From: Tetrastigma voinierianum
Taxonomy: Eukaryota > Streptophyta > Magnoliopsida > Vitales > Vitaceae
NCBI GenBank assembly: GCA_016808115.1
Contig: JAEQBH010001375.1
Coordinates: 62,001-126,000, forward strand
Length of the DNA: 64,000 nt
Reading direction: 5' to 3'
Below the pieces are notes generated by a model that was given only the letters and a program-made list of their open reading frames with translations, had not been told where the DNA came from and did not search any database. The translations under genes and the position numbers were made by a program. Positions within the stretch are counted from its first letter, which is position 1; the number at the start of each line of letters is the position of its first letter. Positions 22,634 through 33,929 of this stretch are shown piece by piece.

Positions 22634-24328
22634 CCCCAAAAATTCTAGCCTAATTGACTACTTTGTCGCAACATAGAAAGTTCTGTCGCGACATAGTTCT
22701 TATCTTTATCGCCCAGCTCTTATCTTGGCATGTTATTTCTGTCGCGACATATTTTCATGCTTTCTTCTTGAATTATGTCGCGACATAATTTGGCAATGTC
22801 GTGACATAGTCCTGCTGAGGTTACTTAGTCTTTGTCACGACATGAGAGTTTTGTGTCGCGACATAGAAACTTTGTTGCAAACCAACTTGTCATTTTTTGC
22901 TGCTTCTGAATTCTATCATGACATAAATTTCTTTGTCACGACAAAAATTCTTGTCTTTCAGCCTTGCTCTATATTGCGAAATAAGTTTGAAATGTCGCAA
23001 CATAAAATATACTGTCGCAACAGTCTTCTGTTCTCTCCTCTTCATCTTCTGTCGCAACATAGTTTTCTTTTGTCACGATAAAACTTTCTACCTCCATCTC
23101 TTCAACTTTGTTGCAACATTCTTTTCTATGTTGCGACATAATTTTGTGGTTCTTCTCAATCTCTGTTGCGATAATACTTTCTTTTGTTGTGATAATACTT
23201 TCTTTTGTTCCGACATAGATTCTTACTGTTGCATAGGTCTATTGTCGCGACAAACTTTTTCTTTATCGCAACGTAGTCTTGTTGTCTTGCATTGTTGACA
23301 CTGAACTTTGTGTCTCAACAGACTCTGAAGATGTCGCAACATATTTTCTTCTTTGATCTTTGTCGCTGGCTGGACTGTTTGTTGCAACATTGAAATCCTT
23401 ATCGCGACAAACTTGTCTTGGCTGGTTTTATTTCTCTTCCATTTTCTGTCACAACATAGTTTTCTTTTGTCGTGACATAAATTTCTTACTCTGTAGTGTT
23501 TATTATCTCGACTTAAATTTGAATATTGAGGCAAAACTCTATTTCCACTGCTTGATCATTGTCACTACAAAGATCTCTGCCTTCATTTCTTCATTGTGTC
23601 GCGACATACTTCTTTGCGTCGCAACATTCATCTTGCACTTCTTCTCATCTTTTATCACGACAATAGATTTCTTTGTCGCGACATACTTCACTTCAACCTT
23701 ATGTTGTGTTTGTCACGACATAAAACTTCTCTATCACAACAAAGTTGTTCCCGCCTTCCATCGGGCCGACTCGAATTTGTCGCGACAGAGTTTTCTTATG
23801 TCGCGACAGAGCTTTTCTGCTATCTTCAGTTCTTTATGTCACGACATAGTTGAAAAATGTCACGACAAGGTTCCACTGCCATTTGCCCTTATCAATGTCA
23901 CGACAAAGTTGTCTTTTGTCACGACAAAGTTATCTTCTGATTTCCTTTATGTCTCAACACTCACTTTGTTGTCACAATATGTCTCGCCAATCATACCTGT
24001 CAGCGACAGTTGTGAGATGTCTAACAATCTTCAAGATGGCTTGAGTTTCAGCTTGCTCTTTGTTGCAACATAGCGCTTCCTATTGTGACATAGCTTCTGC
24101 TGGTTCTCTTGAGATCCTATTGCGACATAAAATTTCTTTGTCACAATAAAGATTTCTATCGTAGCCAAAAAAAATTTTCTTTTCTTGCTGGAATTGTCTC
24201 TTTTTCATTTAAAACCTACAAAACACAAAGTTGGTGAATATTCCATAATATAACATTAAAATTTCTCATAAATTTCTAGAAACATGCCAGGAAAATGGAT
24301 TAAAACTAGATGAGTTTAGGACTCATCA
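22634..24328 (-). repeat. Putative LTR of family C with TGTCGCGACA array
   Basis: On the minus strand it begins TGATGAGTCC at 24328 with a hairpin (GATGAGT...ACTCATC, 24309-24327), matching the sequence starting at 63223. The next ~1.5 kb holds by eye some 45-50 copies of TGTCGCGACATA or decayed forms. The LTR is interrupted by the solo H LTR and probably continues left of 21001. Open frames of 118-237 residues here are translated array, not genes. Confidence 0.6.
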
Positions 24329-24443
24329 CTTTCCCGAGCCCAAACGTCGCCTGTTTCCTTTCCAAAACAATACTCTCCGTATTCCTCTTTTATTTCACCT
24401 TCCTTCCCCATAAAGCTTTCACCTTTCCATCTTCTCCACAATC

Positions 24444-24452
24444 ATATATAAA
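24444..24452 (+). promoter_or_regulatory. Internal TATA box of the D ORF
   Basis: CATATATAAACCC lies 83 bases upstream of the ATG at 24535, after a pyrimidine-rich stretch and before a CCATCCAGCAG leader. H1 has a similar arrangement at 33864. Confidence 0.5.
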
Positions 24453-24534
24453 CCCTAGCCCATTGCCTTTTCATCCACACGAAAGTTTTCAACTTTCCTT
24501 CCATCCTCTCAAAAAGGCTACCATCCAGCAGTAG

Positions 24535-25815
24535 AATGACATCAAGGAAGCACCAGAGACAATCTCGGGGTCCAAGATCATCAAGGGAACAAGACCGTGA
24601 CAATGGTTTTGTTCAATAACAGTTTGCAATCAAGGAGCGTTATTGTGAAAATAGGCATTGCAATCCCAAACACCTACTTTGGAAGAGTAATTCAACAAAA
24701 GGGATGGGAAAAGTTTGCAAGTCACCCCAAGAGGGTATAGGACGCAGAAGTTCGTGAGTTTTACGCCAACGTCCTTCATCACCATGAACATACTTGTTTG
24801 GTGAGGGGAAAGTGGGTGCCTTTTAGTCCGAAAAACATCAACACCTTTTATGGGCTGGGAGAAGTGGATGAGTCTCAGTTCCGAGCCCTAAGAGAAAATA
24901 TCAACTGGCACAAGATTTGCAAAGATTTGACAGATAATCAAGCACATTGGAACAGTACAAGGAAGGGTGAGCTCACTTGGTTCCCTTCCTCACTCCTTAC
25001 TCTATCTCGTGAAGATTTGTCTCTACCCTTGTGATTACCGTGACTATGTCCCAATCAATGCCTCTGAGGTTACTATGAGTATATGCTATATGTATTCGCC
25101 ATTGAACATGATATCCCCTTTGACATCGAAATGTTTATGAATGAGGACATTTTGAACTAATGAAAGGGTCGCAAACACCCGCCTCTAGGATTCCCATTTC
25201 GATCACAGCTATGCCAATGCAGCCATGCCAATCAAGAAAACGAAGAAAAGACGCCACGAGTTATGCCTCTTTCTCCTAAGGGTCTAAAAACTAAGCCAAG
25301 GAAGTTAGTAAGAAGACAACCACCTAGAGACATGTCAGGCTATGATTCGGGGATGGAAACCCCAAAATGAAGGGAGAGACGGCAAAGGCGTATAGTTAAG
25401 AAGATGATGAAGCAAATGACTCCAGTGCGTAGTTAGCGAGTGGTGAGATGCCACCCTTAAGGCATCAGAGCAAGTTGGTCATCCAAAATGTTAGTGACAT
25501 GCTCTATGATCACCACTAGGCAGTATATGAAAGAATGGACAAGAAAAATGAATGGCACAAAAACATGTATGAGAAGTTAGCCACAGTATCATTCACCTGG
25601 CCCATAGGCAGGACGTACTATGGGAAAGTGTTGATAGCCTGACCGATACATAAGAGACTTGCTTGCTCATCCCTCAATGCAACATAGACATAAAGGCGTT
25701 GTTCCACCACCAATCGTAAAAGAAATGCCGCCATAAGAGGAGTTCCCAGACATCCCATTGCCTTACCCACTACCACAAGGAAATGGTGGTCAAAACTGAC
25801 CACTTGCAGGGAAAT
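24535..25815 (+). pseudogene. Plant-transposon-type ORF2 of D
   Basis: It starts MTSRKHQRQSRGPRSS, a basic N-terminus, then after frameshifts NTYFGRVIQQKGWEKF, VREFYANVLHHHEH, LVRGKWVPFSPKNINTFYGL and DLTDNQAHWN. This wording is that of the 'putative plant transposon protein' domain, common in ORFs of Athila-like elements. The biochemical role of that family is not established. The C-terminal half (25200-25800) has a KKTKKRRHE-like basic patch and no recognisable enzyme. At least four frame breaks. Confidence 0.65.
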
Positions 25816-25875
25816 TCCCCGTTCCTTACTAGCAATTTTATACTTGTCATATCATTAAGGACAATGCTAGGTTTA

Positions 25876-25890
25876 AGTTAGGGGGGGAAA
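25876..25890 (+). other. Upstream purine tract of D
   Basis: GTTAGGGGGGGAAAA, preceded by AAGGACAATGCTAGG. Comparable tracts at 35795 (H1), 52351 (H2) and, minus strand, 43262 (G) also lie 0.6-1.3 kb before the LTR-adjacent polypurine tract once inserts are removed. Confidence 0.55.
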
Positions 25891-27166
25891 AATTTTGAAA
25901 ATTTTCAATTTGTTTTAGTTGTTTCAGTCATCGTAGATATGAGTCCTTTTGTTTCAGTTGGCTTCATTTATGTTTAAGTTGTTCAGTTCTTTAGTAGTGA
26001 TTTATAATTCAATGGCAATGTTTTATTTTTTTATTGCACTCTAACATGATTAATGCACGATTGAGATATGGAGGAACTAGACTAGGTTGTGTGGTAACAA
26101 ATAAGGGTTGTTGAATTCTAAAAAATGGTGATAAAGAACAAAACTAATGTACTACCAAGAACTGAATGAGAATTTAGACAAAAAGAACCAAGCCATTGTA
26201 TGGGACTATAGCAACATAATGAGGTTAAAGAATTTGAATGAGACCCTTGCATTTGGGAGCCTAAAGGTTTAAAAGACCAAGAAACTGTGGGAGACCGAGC
26301 TTATAGAGCTTCAGATCTTTCAATGAGCTACTTCCCATGGGAACCCATTCACACATACACACTAGGGCCCTCCTATATGCCTAGGACTACCGGCACTCCT
26401 CCAAAAAGAATAAAGTAATCCACCACTCCTCATACAAAGTTGAGACACCTAGAAAAGAGGATTTCCATAGAGCCCAACTTGAAAAGAAAGAGTGTGAGAT
26501 CAATGAACATAAGAGATTAAACCCAATCGGAATCCAGAGCACAGTCTAAGGGGCCTGTCAAAGCCTAATGCCCTGATCCCATTAGTTGGGAGTTTTTGAC
26601 TTCACTACTTGCTACAAGGGACAGAAGATGGGATCAACCTCAATACCTGCGCTTTAACCTTTGTGTGGTGATGTCTAGTAAGAAGCTCAAGGAATTGAAT
26701 GCCTGGTGACCTTAACCAACTGGTGGGGAGTCACCAATAGATCCCCGCTATAGAGACACCACACTAAACATCTCAGCATTGCTTCCTACAACTAAGCTCA
26801 AAAGAAAAAGAGAAAAGACACAGGTGCCTCAAAGATGTGTATGAGTAGGGGGACAAAAGTCGTATTAAATGAGGTGAGAGAAGTTGCGCCTACGATATGG
26901 GAGGGACATAAATATACATTCATCGGAATCTTAGCGGGTAAGGTTCAATCTAGAGCATGATATATCGAATAGCCTTATTCACCATGTTGTTTTGGAACCT
27001 AGAAGCCTTTATGACCAAAATGCATGAAACATGTGATTCTGCTTAAGAATTCGCTTGTAAAGAGTGCTAGTATCAATTATACTTCAGAGTGCAAAGTTAG
27101 CTCTCATTCCGTCTAGAAAATGATGTATATCTCATGTATTTTCTCAAGCCAGGACAAGCAAAAGTC
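25891..27166 (+). other. 3' non-coding region of D with twin hairpin motif
   Basis: No ORF. GCCTAATGCCCTGATCCC...TTGGGAGT (26561-26593) and GCCTGGTGACC..CCAACTGG..GGGGAGTC (26701-26732) match paired motifs in H1 (40349, 40505) and H2 (52891, 53051). Confidence 0.5.
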
Positions 27167-27177
27167 TAAGTAGGGAG

Positions 27178-28514
27178 TGATGACAACTACAAAGTAATTA
27201 TAATTCGTATATGCTGTTTCGCCATTTAGAAGCTTTCCTTACTATTTCCAAGTGTATTCTAAGTACATTTTGTTTGAGCAGCAAGAGTGTCAGAAGCAAA
27301 GAAGAGGAAACACAAGAGGTGAAGATTTGTTACCGGGCCGTCGTCGCCACAAATAATGACCTAACCAAGCAGGAAACAGGCGAAGTAACCTACGGCTGGG
27401 AGTAGCCCAACACCACGTCTAGAGTAGAGATTTTAGCATACGCAGCGGACTCTCCACAAAGGGAAGATGAGCCCACTATAGTGGAAGATCAACCCACTAC
27501 AGTTTAAAGATGATTCGCTTACAACTGAATGAATTCTTACGAGCAACGACCTCACTACAAAGGTCGAGGCCTTAAGCCTACCACTTGATTCCGGGCGGAA
27601 TTTCAAGAGGCTATATAAAAAGAAAATAAAGAGAGAAAATAGAGAGGTCGACATATAGAGAGGGGTTTTTCTAGAGCATGAGGCTCGGGATCGGTTGAAG
27701 GAGATGACGGCGCTCTGACGGAAGCATCGTGTGCACTTTTGGTTTTCTTTATTCTCTCTAAACACTTCATGATTTTGACTCTTATGGCTGTACTGATTTC
27801 CATTATGTTCTAGTTTTATTTCTAGAGGGCTCGACGTAGCCTTGCTACACTCGAATGGATTGATTATTAATTTTGTTTTTATCTAGTGTGTGTCTTGTGT
27901 GTCTATATATATATATAAAATTTATTTATTTATTTATTTCATCCCTGATTGCTATATTTCTGCACTTTATTTACATATGTTGTTTGCCAAAGATTGCATG
28001 CTCATCGAGTCTCGAGATTCAGAGATGATGACCCTAGGGATATGATTAGAGCAAACACTCGTCAATCGATGAACAAAGATATTTCGTTCCGTGGTGACAC
28101 TTAGGTTCGGGGCATTTATGCTTCGCAGTCCAAGGTCGAGGCAAAATTCAATACAATCTCTATCGCTTAGATAAAGTGCTATTTGCCGAGAAAATATCTT
28201 GTATGCATGATCAACCCGCCAACATGAGTTTATTGGTATATTGAATGAATAATCTATCTAGGTTGCAATCCATTGAGTGTAGCGGGTGAAGGAAAAACCC
28301 TTGTTTTCATTAATTGGTTTAATAAACATTTAGATAACTATTACTATTCTGTAGTCCGTATAATATTTAAGACGTTAGTTCAATAATAAACACACTTCTC
28401 CTTGTGGAACGAGTTCCACTTAACTAGCCATTGTACTACATAAACTCGACGCGTATACTTACTCAAATGGGATTATATTTCCACATTACTTTATATACCT
28501 ATTCGGCACCCGTC
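27178..28514 (+). repeat. 3' LTR of element D
   Basis: It starts TGATGACAACTAC after the purine tract TAAGTAGGGAG and ends ACCCGTCA. It holds a perfect 12-base palindrome CCACTATAGTGG (27473-27484) with a half copy CCCACTACAG just after, and a TATA box CTATATAAAA (27611-27620). GC-rich coding-looking frames at 27430-27800 are not supported. Confidence 0.55.
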
Positions 28515-29161
28515 AAGGTTCAATTACATGAAACAATAGAAGAAGGAATTCTAGTAATTAGATATAAGCTTCATGTCTAAGTTACAACCAAAACCCTAGT
28601 TTGTAAATTTAGATCATAATGAAAATCTGGAACATCATAAAACTTGGATAAAACATGAAAGTCAAAGAAAAAAAGTTATAATCCTGAATATCGATAAATC
28701 CTCCATCTTCTTCTTCCAGATCCTAGAGTCTCCCACGAGTAGATTCCAATCTTCATGTCCATCTCTCTCCTCTTCTCTAGATTTGAATAACTCTAAGTGC
28801 GAACCCTAGTCTTGTCTCAAAAACAGTTATTTATAGTCTTGGGAACATGGGTCATTGATGGGCCATAAGTGAAATGACTTTAGCTCCAGTCCGCAACGAT
28901 TCATCGTGATGAATAAGGGCTTTGTCATGACGAACCCATAGCATTTGCTTCTCATCAATTCATCCTTCGTAGCCTGTGATTTGTGATCTTCGCTTCATCG
29001 TGATGAATGTACTTCACAGGATGAAGGGATTGTTCATCACTCCGCAAAGCAAATCTCTCATAAATAAATTTACCAACTTCTTTTTCTTGATTTCTACCAT
29101 TTCTTCATCACTTTCGCGCTTCAAAATCTGCAAAACATAATCAAATGATGGATTGATAGCC
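28515..29161 (-). repeat. 3' LTR of G, middle part
   Basis: It is nearly colinear with 56866-57525, for example GAAACAATAGAAGAAGG at 28530 and 56879. It contains the TTCATCGTGATGAA-type array (28880-29045) and a minus-strand TATA box CTATAAATAA (28827-28836). The part equivalent to 56224-56865 is not found left of element D. Confidence 0.8.
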
Positions 29162-30648
29162 GGATTAGTACCCAAAAAGCTATTTTGAGTCCTATTTAAG
29201 ACAGTTTTGAGTGCTTTTGTGTACTAATCATATGAATTAAGCGTTGACATGTGCGAGGAATCCGTTTAGTACTACGATTTTGTTTAGTGTGTTTTTAGTA
29301 ATTTTGCAGGTTTTGTGAGCCTCAGCCCATCATTTCAAGCAGCTGAGTTGGTGTAGTCACGTACCATGTTCATATGAATTCTCGCGATTTCATCAAGCAA
29401 GGTTGAAAATATTATTGGAATTGAAGAAATGGAGGTTGAGCGAGATGCGGGAGGGATGCGGGAGAGTCACGGATTTTACTTATGCATTGCGAATTTCGCA
29501 ACTCATAGCGAATTTATGAAATCCTATGAGATTCGCTATCTGCCAGTTTTCTCTATGATAGCAAATTGCGTATCATGGCGAAAATTAATATCATAGCAAA
29601 ACTCTCTCTTGTGCATAGTGAAAATTTGAATTTCTCTATGCCTCACATTCCTTATGATAAGCGAAATTCACTATGCATAAGCGAAATTTGTCCCCTCTGT
29701 TTTTTATCAAGCGACCTGCGTTTTGTGTAATTCTATTTTGTCCCCCATTGTAATCATATATTCTTGGTATTTTTGGTATTTCACACACATCTTGTGGCGG
29801 CTATATAAGCCACCTTATGACTTTTTGCCAACTTCTTTTCATTTGACATTCATTGACTTTTTGTTTTTAGGTTTGGGTTTCTCTTCTCTCTCTTCTTTCT
29901 CTCATTTTTTCTTGGCTGAGAACACCACCTTTGGGGATGACAACTCAAGGGATGTTTGGCTAAGCCCTAAAACCTTGAAGAGAGAAAGGGTTGCTAGGTT
30001 AGTTAATGGTGGTTTGCGGGTGGTCCTCAATGATTTTAAATGAAGCAGTGCTGCATTTATTGTTCAAACTTTCCAAACTAGGGTTTAATGCCATTTAATG
30101 TGTTTCTTTTGGTGTCTACTTGTCATGCTTTGGGGTTGATGCATTCTCCAAGGGTAGATCTGCGACATTCTTTAGATGTCATTCTGAGCCAACGAAATTA
30201 GGTTAAATGCTGTAACTCAAGCTGCTGGAACATTAAATGCTTAGTACATGTTTGGCTCAGTAGTGTTTTAAAGGTTAGTTTTAAAGCCAAACAAGATCAG
30301 TTTTTGGCTATGACTATAAGTCATTTGCCCTAATGTGAGAAATAACCCGATGGCTTACCTTTATAACCCCATTTTATCAAGCTAGTGACCCAAGCCTTGA
30401 GAGTCACCATTTCACACTTTATTCACTTGTTTGATTACCCGATGAACAACCAATCTCCTGTTTTACCCCGAATCCAAGAAATCAAATGAAAGCCTCCACC
30501 GTGTGAATCATGATCACGAATCATTTGTGGGATGAAAACCCATCCGTGTTAGACCTTAGGCATGCTTTGCGGTAGCTTGACTACGGCAGTAGGAGAAAAA
30601 TAGGAAACAAATTTTGTTGATTCCGGATCACCTCTTGTGTACAGATCA
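29162..30648 (+). repeat. 5' LTR of H1
   Basis: It starts GGATTAGTACCCAAAAAG (T to G at the first base) and ends GTGTACAGATCA. Word array 29490-29690 (TTCGCTAT/ATAGCGAA), TATA box 29801-29810, leader stem-loop 29928-29951. Confidence 0.8.
29928..29951 (+). ncRNA. Leader stem-loop CCTTTGGG/CTCAAGGG, GATGACAA loop
   Basis: All eight stem positions pair, two of them as G-U, around the invariant GATGACAA loop. The wobble pairs are as expected of an RNA structure drifting under constraint. Confidence 0.6.
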
Positions 30649-30650
30649 AA

Positions 30651-30670
30651 TGGCGGCTGATGTCGGGGAT
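30651..30670 (+). other. tRNA-Asp primer binding site of H1
   Basis: TGGCGGCTGATGTCGGGGAT differs at a few positions from the Athila-type site and lies two bases after the LTR end. Confidence 0.7.
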
Positions 30671-31079
30671 GGTGCGAACTACGGATGATGAGTTGATGTG
30701 TGCTACTTGTAATCCTCATTACAAGTATTGGTGACCTTTTAACCCTTTTTGAATTTCTTTTGTAAAAGAATTTTTAAGTTTTTTTACTCAACCAGTCTCT
30801 GCTTGGTTGTTTATACTCTTGATCAATTTTATTTAGCTAACATGATCCTTTTGTGAGCACTGTTTGTGATGCTGCTTTGTCTCATTTTGTATTCTGAGGT
30901 GTTTATGCATCTTGGGATGGGGGATATCGGAGTAGATTGCAAGAGTTGGTGCACCAGTTGAGCCGAGTACAATAATCGGTGTGCCACGATGTCAAATGGA
31001 TCTCTGCACGAAGGGGAGCAATGAGTCGTCAAGGCACTTTCAGGTGAATCGACAACATCTGAATCAATGAGGGACCACA

Positions 31080-32600
31080 TACACCCTCTAGGTAGGTCTC
31101 CTTCCTTCATCATACCACCTGCTGAGAGAGTACTTGAGTGAGACCTTATTTGGTGCCCTACTTCCATTTCATGGTATGGAGAATGAAAATCCATACTCAC
31201 ACATTCGGGATTTTGAGGGAAGTGTGCATAACTTTTTTAAGGAGTATAACCGATATCGGTGTTGAAGTTGAAGGCATTCTCGTTAACCCTCAAGGACAAA
31301 GCCAAAATATGGCTCAATTCCTTTGAGGCCGAAGCGATTGAAATTGGGCCGATCTTCAAGCTGAATTTTTGAAGAAATTCTTCAGTACAACCAAGACCAA
31401 TAGTTTGAAGAGGCAGATCTACACTTACTCGGCCTATGACAATGAGAAATTTTATCAGTGTTGGGAGAGGTTCATGGAGACCATCAATGCATGCCCACAC
31501 CATGGTTTTGATACATGGATGCTAGTGAATCATTTTTTATGATGGTATGTCTCCTGCCATGAAGCAACTGCTAGAAACCATGTGTGGAGGTGACTTTAAG
31601 GCAAAAGCAGGATGAAGCCATGGACTTCTTGAATTATGTGAAGTTTCAGAGCTTCCCAAGGCTTAGGATGAACCGAATCGAGGAAGGTGAAAGAATGAAG
31701 CCGTCGACCCACCAAAGGGGAGGCATTTATGCACTTTCCGAAGATATGGAGATGAAAGCAAAGATATCAACCTTAACTAGGAAGGTGGAAGAGCTAGAAA
31801 GAAAAAGGCTACATGAGGTGCAGGCAGTGACTGAAAATCCTACACAGGCCAACCCATGCATCAGTGCAATCCACCTAGCCACCGAGAAAACAGCATCCAA
31901 ATGCTCGTCGGTAGGAGATTTGATGTCGAGCATGCGATGTTGTGGGCGATACAAGCCACAACCTAATACTATATGGTAATACATATAATTCCAATTGGAA
32001 GAATCGCACAATCTCTTTTGGAAACCCTAATCCCTGACTTATGTGCCTCGGTGCCAAACATGATTTGGTTCCTCATCTCGCTCACAGCCATCATCATCCT
32101 CTTCCCACATTGAACAAAATTTATATTAAATTTGAGCAAGGTGGTAGGCAAATTTGTGGAGGAGCAAAGGGAATCAATATTTGTTGCTCAAAGAATAGAT
32201 ACTGTGGAAAGCACCCTGAACAAAAGAATAGATGGGCTTGAAAGCAGCCTTAATCGAGAAGATTGATAACTACAGTACTGCATCACGGGGATTATGATTT
32301 CTTTGGTGAGAAAGGAAGATTCCCTTCCCAAACCTTTGCCAAATCCAAAGGGAGTCCATGAAATAGGTTCTTCCAGCAACTCAAGGATGGATGAAGTAAA
32401 GGCCATCATTACTCTAAGGAGTGGGAAAGAAATTGAGCAACCAGTGCCCATGACTGCTGAAGAAACAGAGAAAAAGAAGGAAGCTGAGCCTGAGAGGATA
32501 ATAATCAATGAAGATTCAGTGAAGAAAAACATGCCCCCTCCATTTCCTCAAGCACTAAGAAGCAAGAAAAAAAATCCCAAACCAAGCTGAAATTTGGGAG
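31080..32600 (+). pseudogene. Athila-type gag of H1
   Basis: Capsid segment in broken frames: LTLKDKAKIWLNSF (31275), AEFLKKFF-like, RQIYTYSAYDNEKFYQCW (31405), ACPHHGFDTWMLVNHF (31490), YDGMSPAMKQLLE (31540). Then a linker ALSEDMEMKAKISTLTRKVE (31730), a coiled-coil-like RIDGLESSLNREIDN (32225) and ITLRSGKEIEQPV (32405), a conserved word at the end of Athila gag, and PPPFPQALR (32535). Frameshifts lie near 31350, 31510, 31600, 31980 and 32260. Gag would build the particle. Confidence 0.8.
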
Positions 32601-33560
32601 GTGCTAAAAAGCAGTGAAGGTAAATATCCTTGCCCGGCATGATCAGCGAGTCCCAATATATGCAAAATTCTTGAAGGACATGCACAGTGAGAGGGTTAGG
32701 CATTGAAAAAGAAAGCCTTCCCTAACAGAGCAAGTCAGTGCAATTGTGAGCAAGACCACAGGGGTGAAATACAAGGATCCAAGATCCCCACAATATCGAT
32801 CGACATTGGAGGGACTTGCATGAAATAACTGCTTGTTGGACTTAGGGCAGGTATAAACCTACTGCCACATATTCGAGTGTATAAGCAGTTAGGTTTAGGA
32901 GGGAAACAAGCCTACCAACATCACTCTGTCATTGGGTGATCGTTCGATAAAAATTCCTAAGGGAATGGTTGAGGGATGTGTTGGTAAAGGAGTGGACCGA
33001 TTCTACTACCCAGTGGACTTTTGTAGTGCTTGATGCGAGCCCGATCGCCAAGTGGACCCAATCATTATTACGATTATCTGGGTAGACCATTTTTGGCCAC
33101 TTCGATACGATAATCCAGTGCGAGAATGGAGTCATACGACTCACATTGGCAACATGACATTAGACTCAATATTTTCCTTGATAGCAACCTTGCAAGCTAG
33201 CGAAGATGACTTGTGCAAGGATCTGAGGAAGTCTGCTCAATTGGTCCAAGTGTAGGGGAACCCAGCTCGCTGCTGCGGGCGAAGTGGTGCGAAATGAAGC
33301 AATTGGTGGAAGGCGGGCATCGGTCACTCTGCGGAACCAATGTTCGACCGGCATCACCAGTGAAGAGAAGTGCAAAACAAAGGATCTAAGCATGAAGAGC
33401 TGCAACGCATCAACTGCGAGGGGGTCAGGCTCCTCCTCCTCGATCCTCCGTGAATAGGCCGGTGAAATTGGTAGTTTGAGGTCTTCACGAGGAGAGGCCC
33501 AAGCTGCGGTTCAAAGATTTTGATTTTTGCTTAAAATTGGTCAATTTTCATTATATGCTA
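32600..33560 (+). pseudogene. Aspartic protease remnant of H1
   Basis: Readable pieces: ARHDQRVPIYAKFLKDM (32630), GINLLPHIRVYKQLGLG (32850), a PKGMVEGC-like piece, LGRPFLAT-like wording near 33080-33105 and GNMTLDSIF (33150). The active-site stretch before GINLLP reads VGLRAG instead of DLGAS-type wording. Beyond about 33200 no RT follows; the frame runs into an AT-rich spacer. Confidence 0.65.
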
Positions 33561-33660
33561 TTTTTAGTAACTTTCCTTATCCTAATTTTAACTAAATATA
33601 AAATCTTAATTTTTAAGTAATTCTATTTTATATTATCTTTATTTTTATTTTTTTATTTTA

Positions 33661-33701
<41 letters not shown>
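33661..33701. repeat. (TA)n microsatellite
   Basis: About 40 bases of TA repeat with one G interruption, in the AT-rich spacer after the H1 protease remnant. Confidence 0.9.
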
Positions 33702-33704
<3 letters not shown>

Positions 33705-33774
33705 TTTACTTTTACTTTATTTTATTTTTTAATTTAACTAAATTAAATTTTGTTTTATTTTATTTTGCGGATGG

Positions 33775-33873
33775 AATTCGATTCGAGCGAATTTTGCTAT
33801 AATAAGCGAGAATTGGACATGCAGTGGCTCTTGGAAGCCACGGAGACCCTTCGGTACTTGCGGCTTTATAAAG
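33775..33873 (+). promoter_or_regulatory. Internal array and TATA box of the H1 ORF2
   Basis: GCGAATTTTGCTATAATAAGC (33783-33805) is a copy of the LTR word TTCGCTATGATAGCGAA. CTTTATAAAG (33864-33873) follows 60 bases later, then a leader and the GC-rich ORF. It repeats the LTR order of array, TATA box, transcript inside the element. Confidence 0.5.
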
Positions 33874-33929
33874 GGGGGGGGCCTGTTTTCGTTCCATGCC
33901 TCCTCCGTCCTATCGCTAAGACCCATTAA

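Larger units (their letters stand above)
24329..28514 (+). mobile_element. 3' part of Athila-like element D
   Basis: Contains an ORF with its own promoter (24444-25815), a G-run (25876-25890), a 3' non-coding region with the twin hairpin motif (26561, 26701), a polypurine tract (27167-27177) and a 3' LTR (27178-28514). The left half, including its 5' LTR, is not found; the C LTR abuts it. It lies in element G's 3' LTR, whose sequence resumes at 28515. Confidence 0.6.

Noticed and set aside
22725..24073. Open frames of 118, 121 and 237 residues rich in Cys/His/Arg-Asp-Ile repeats
   Set aside because: They are translations of the TGTCGCGACATA array in different frames; no start context, no domain, and the array extends past them.
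22650..24170. CRISPR-like look of regularly recurring palindromes
   Set aside because: Spacing is irregular, words are about 10-12 bases, spacers are not uniform, there are no cas genes, and the context is a plant LTR.
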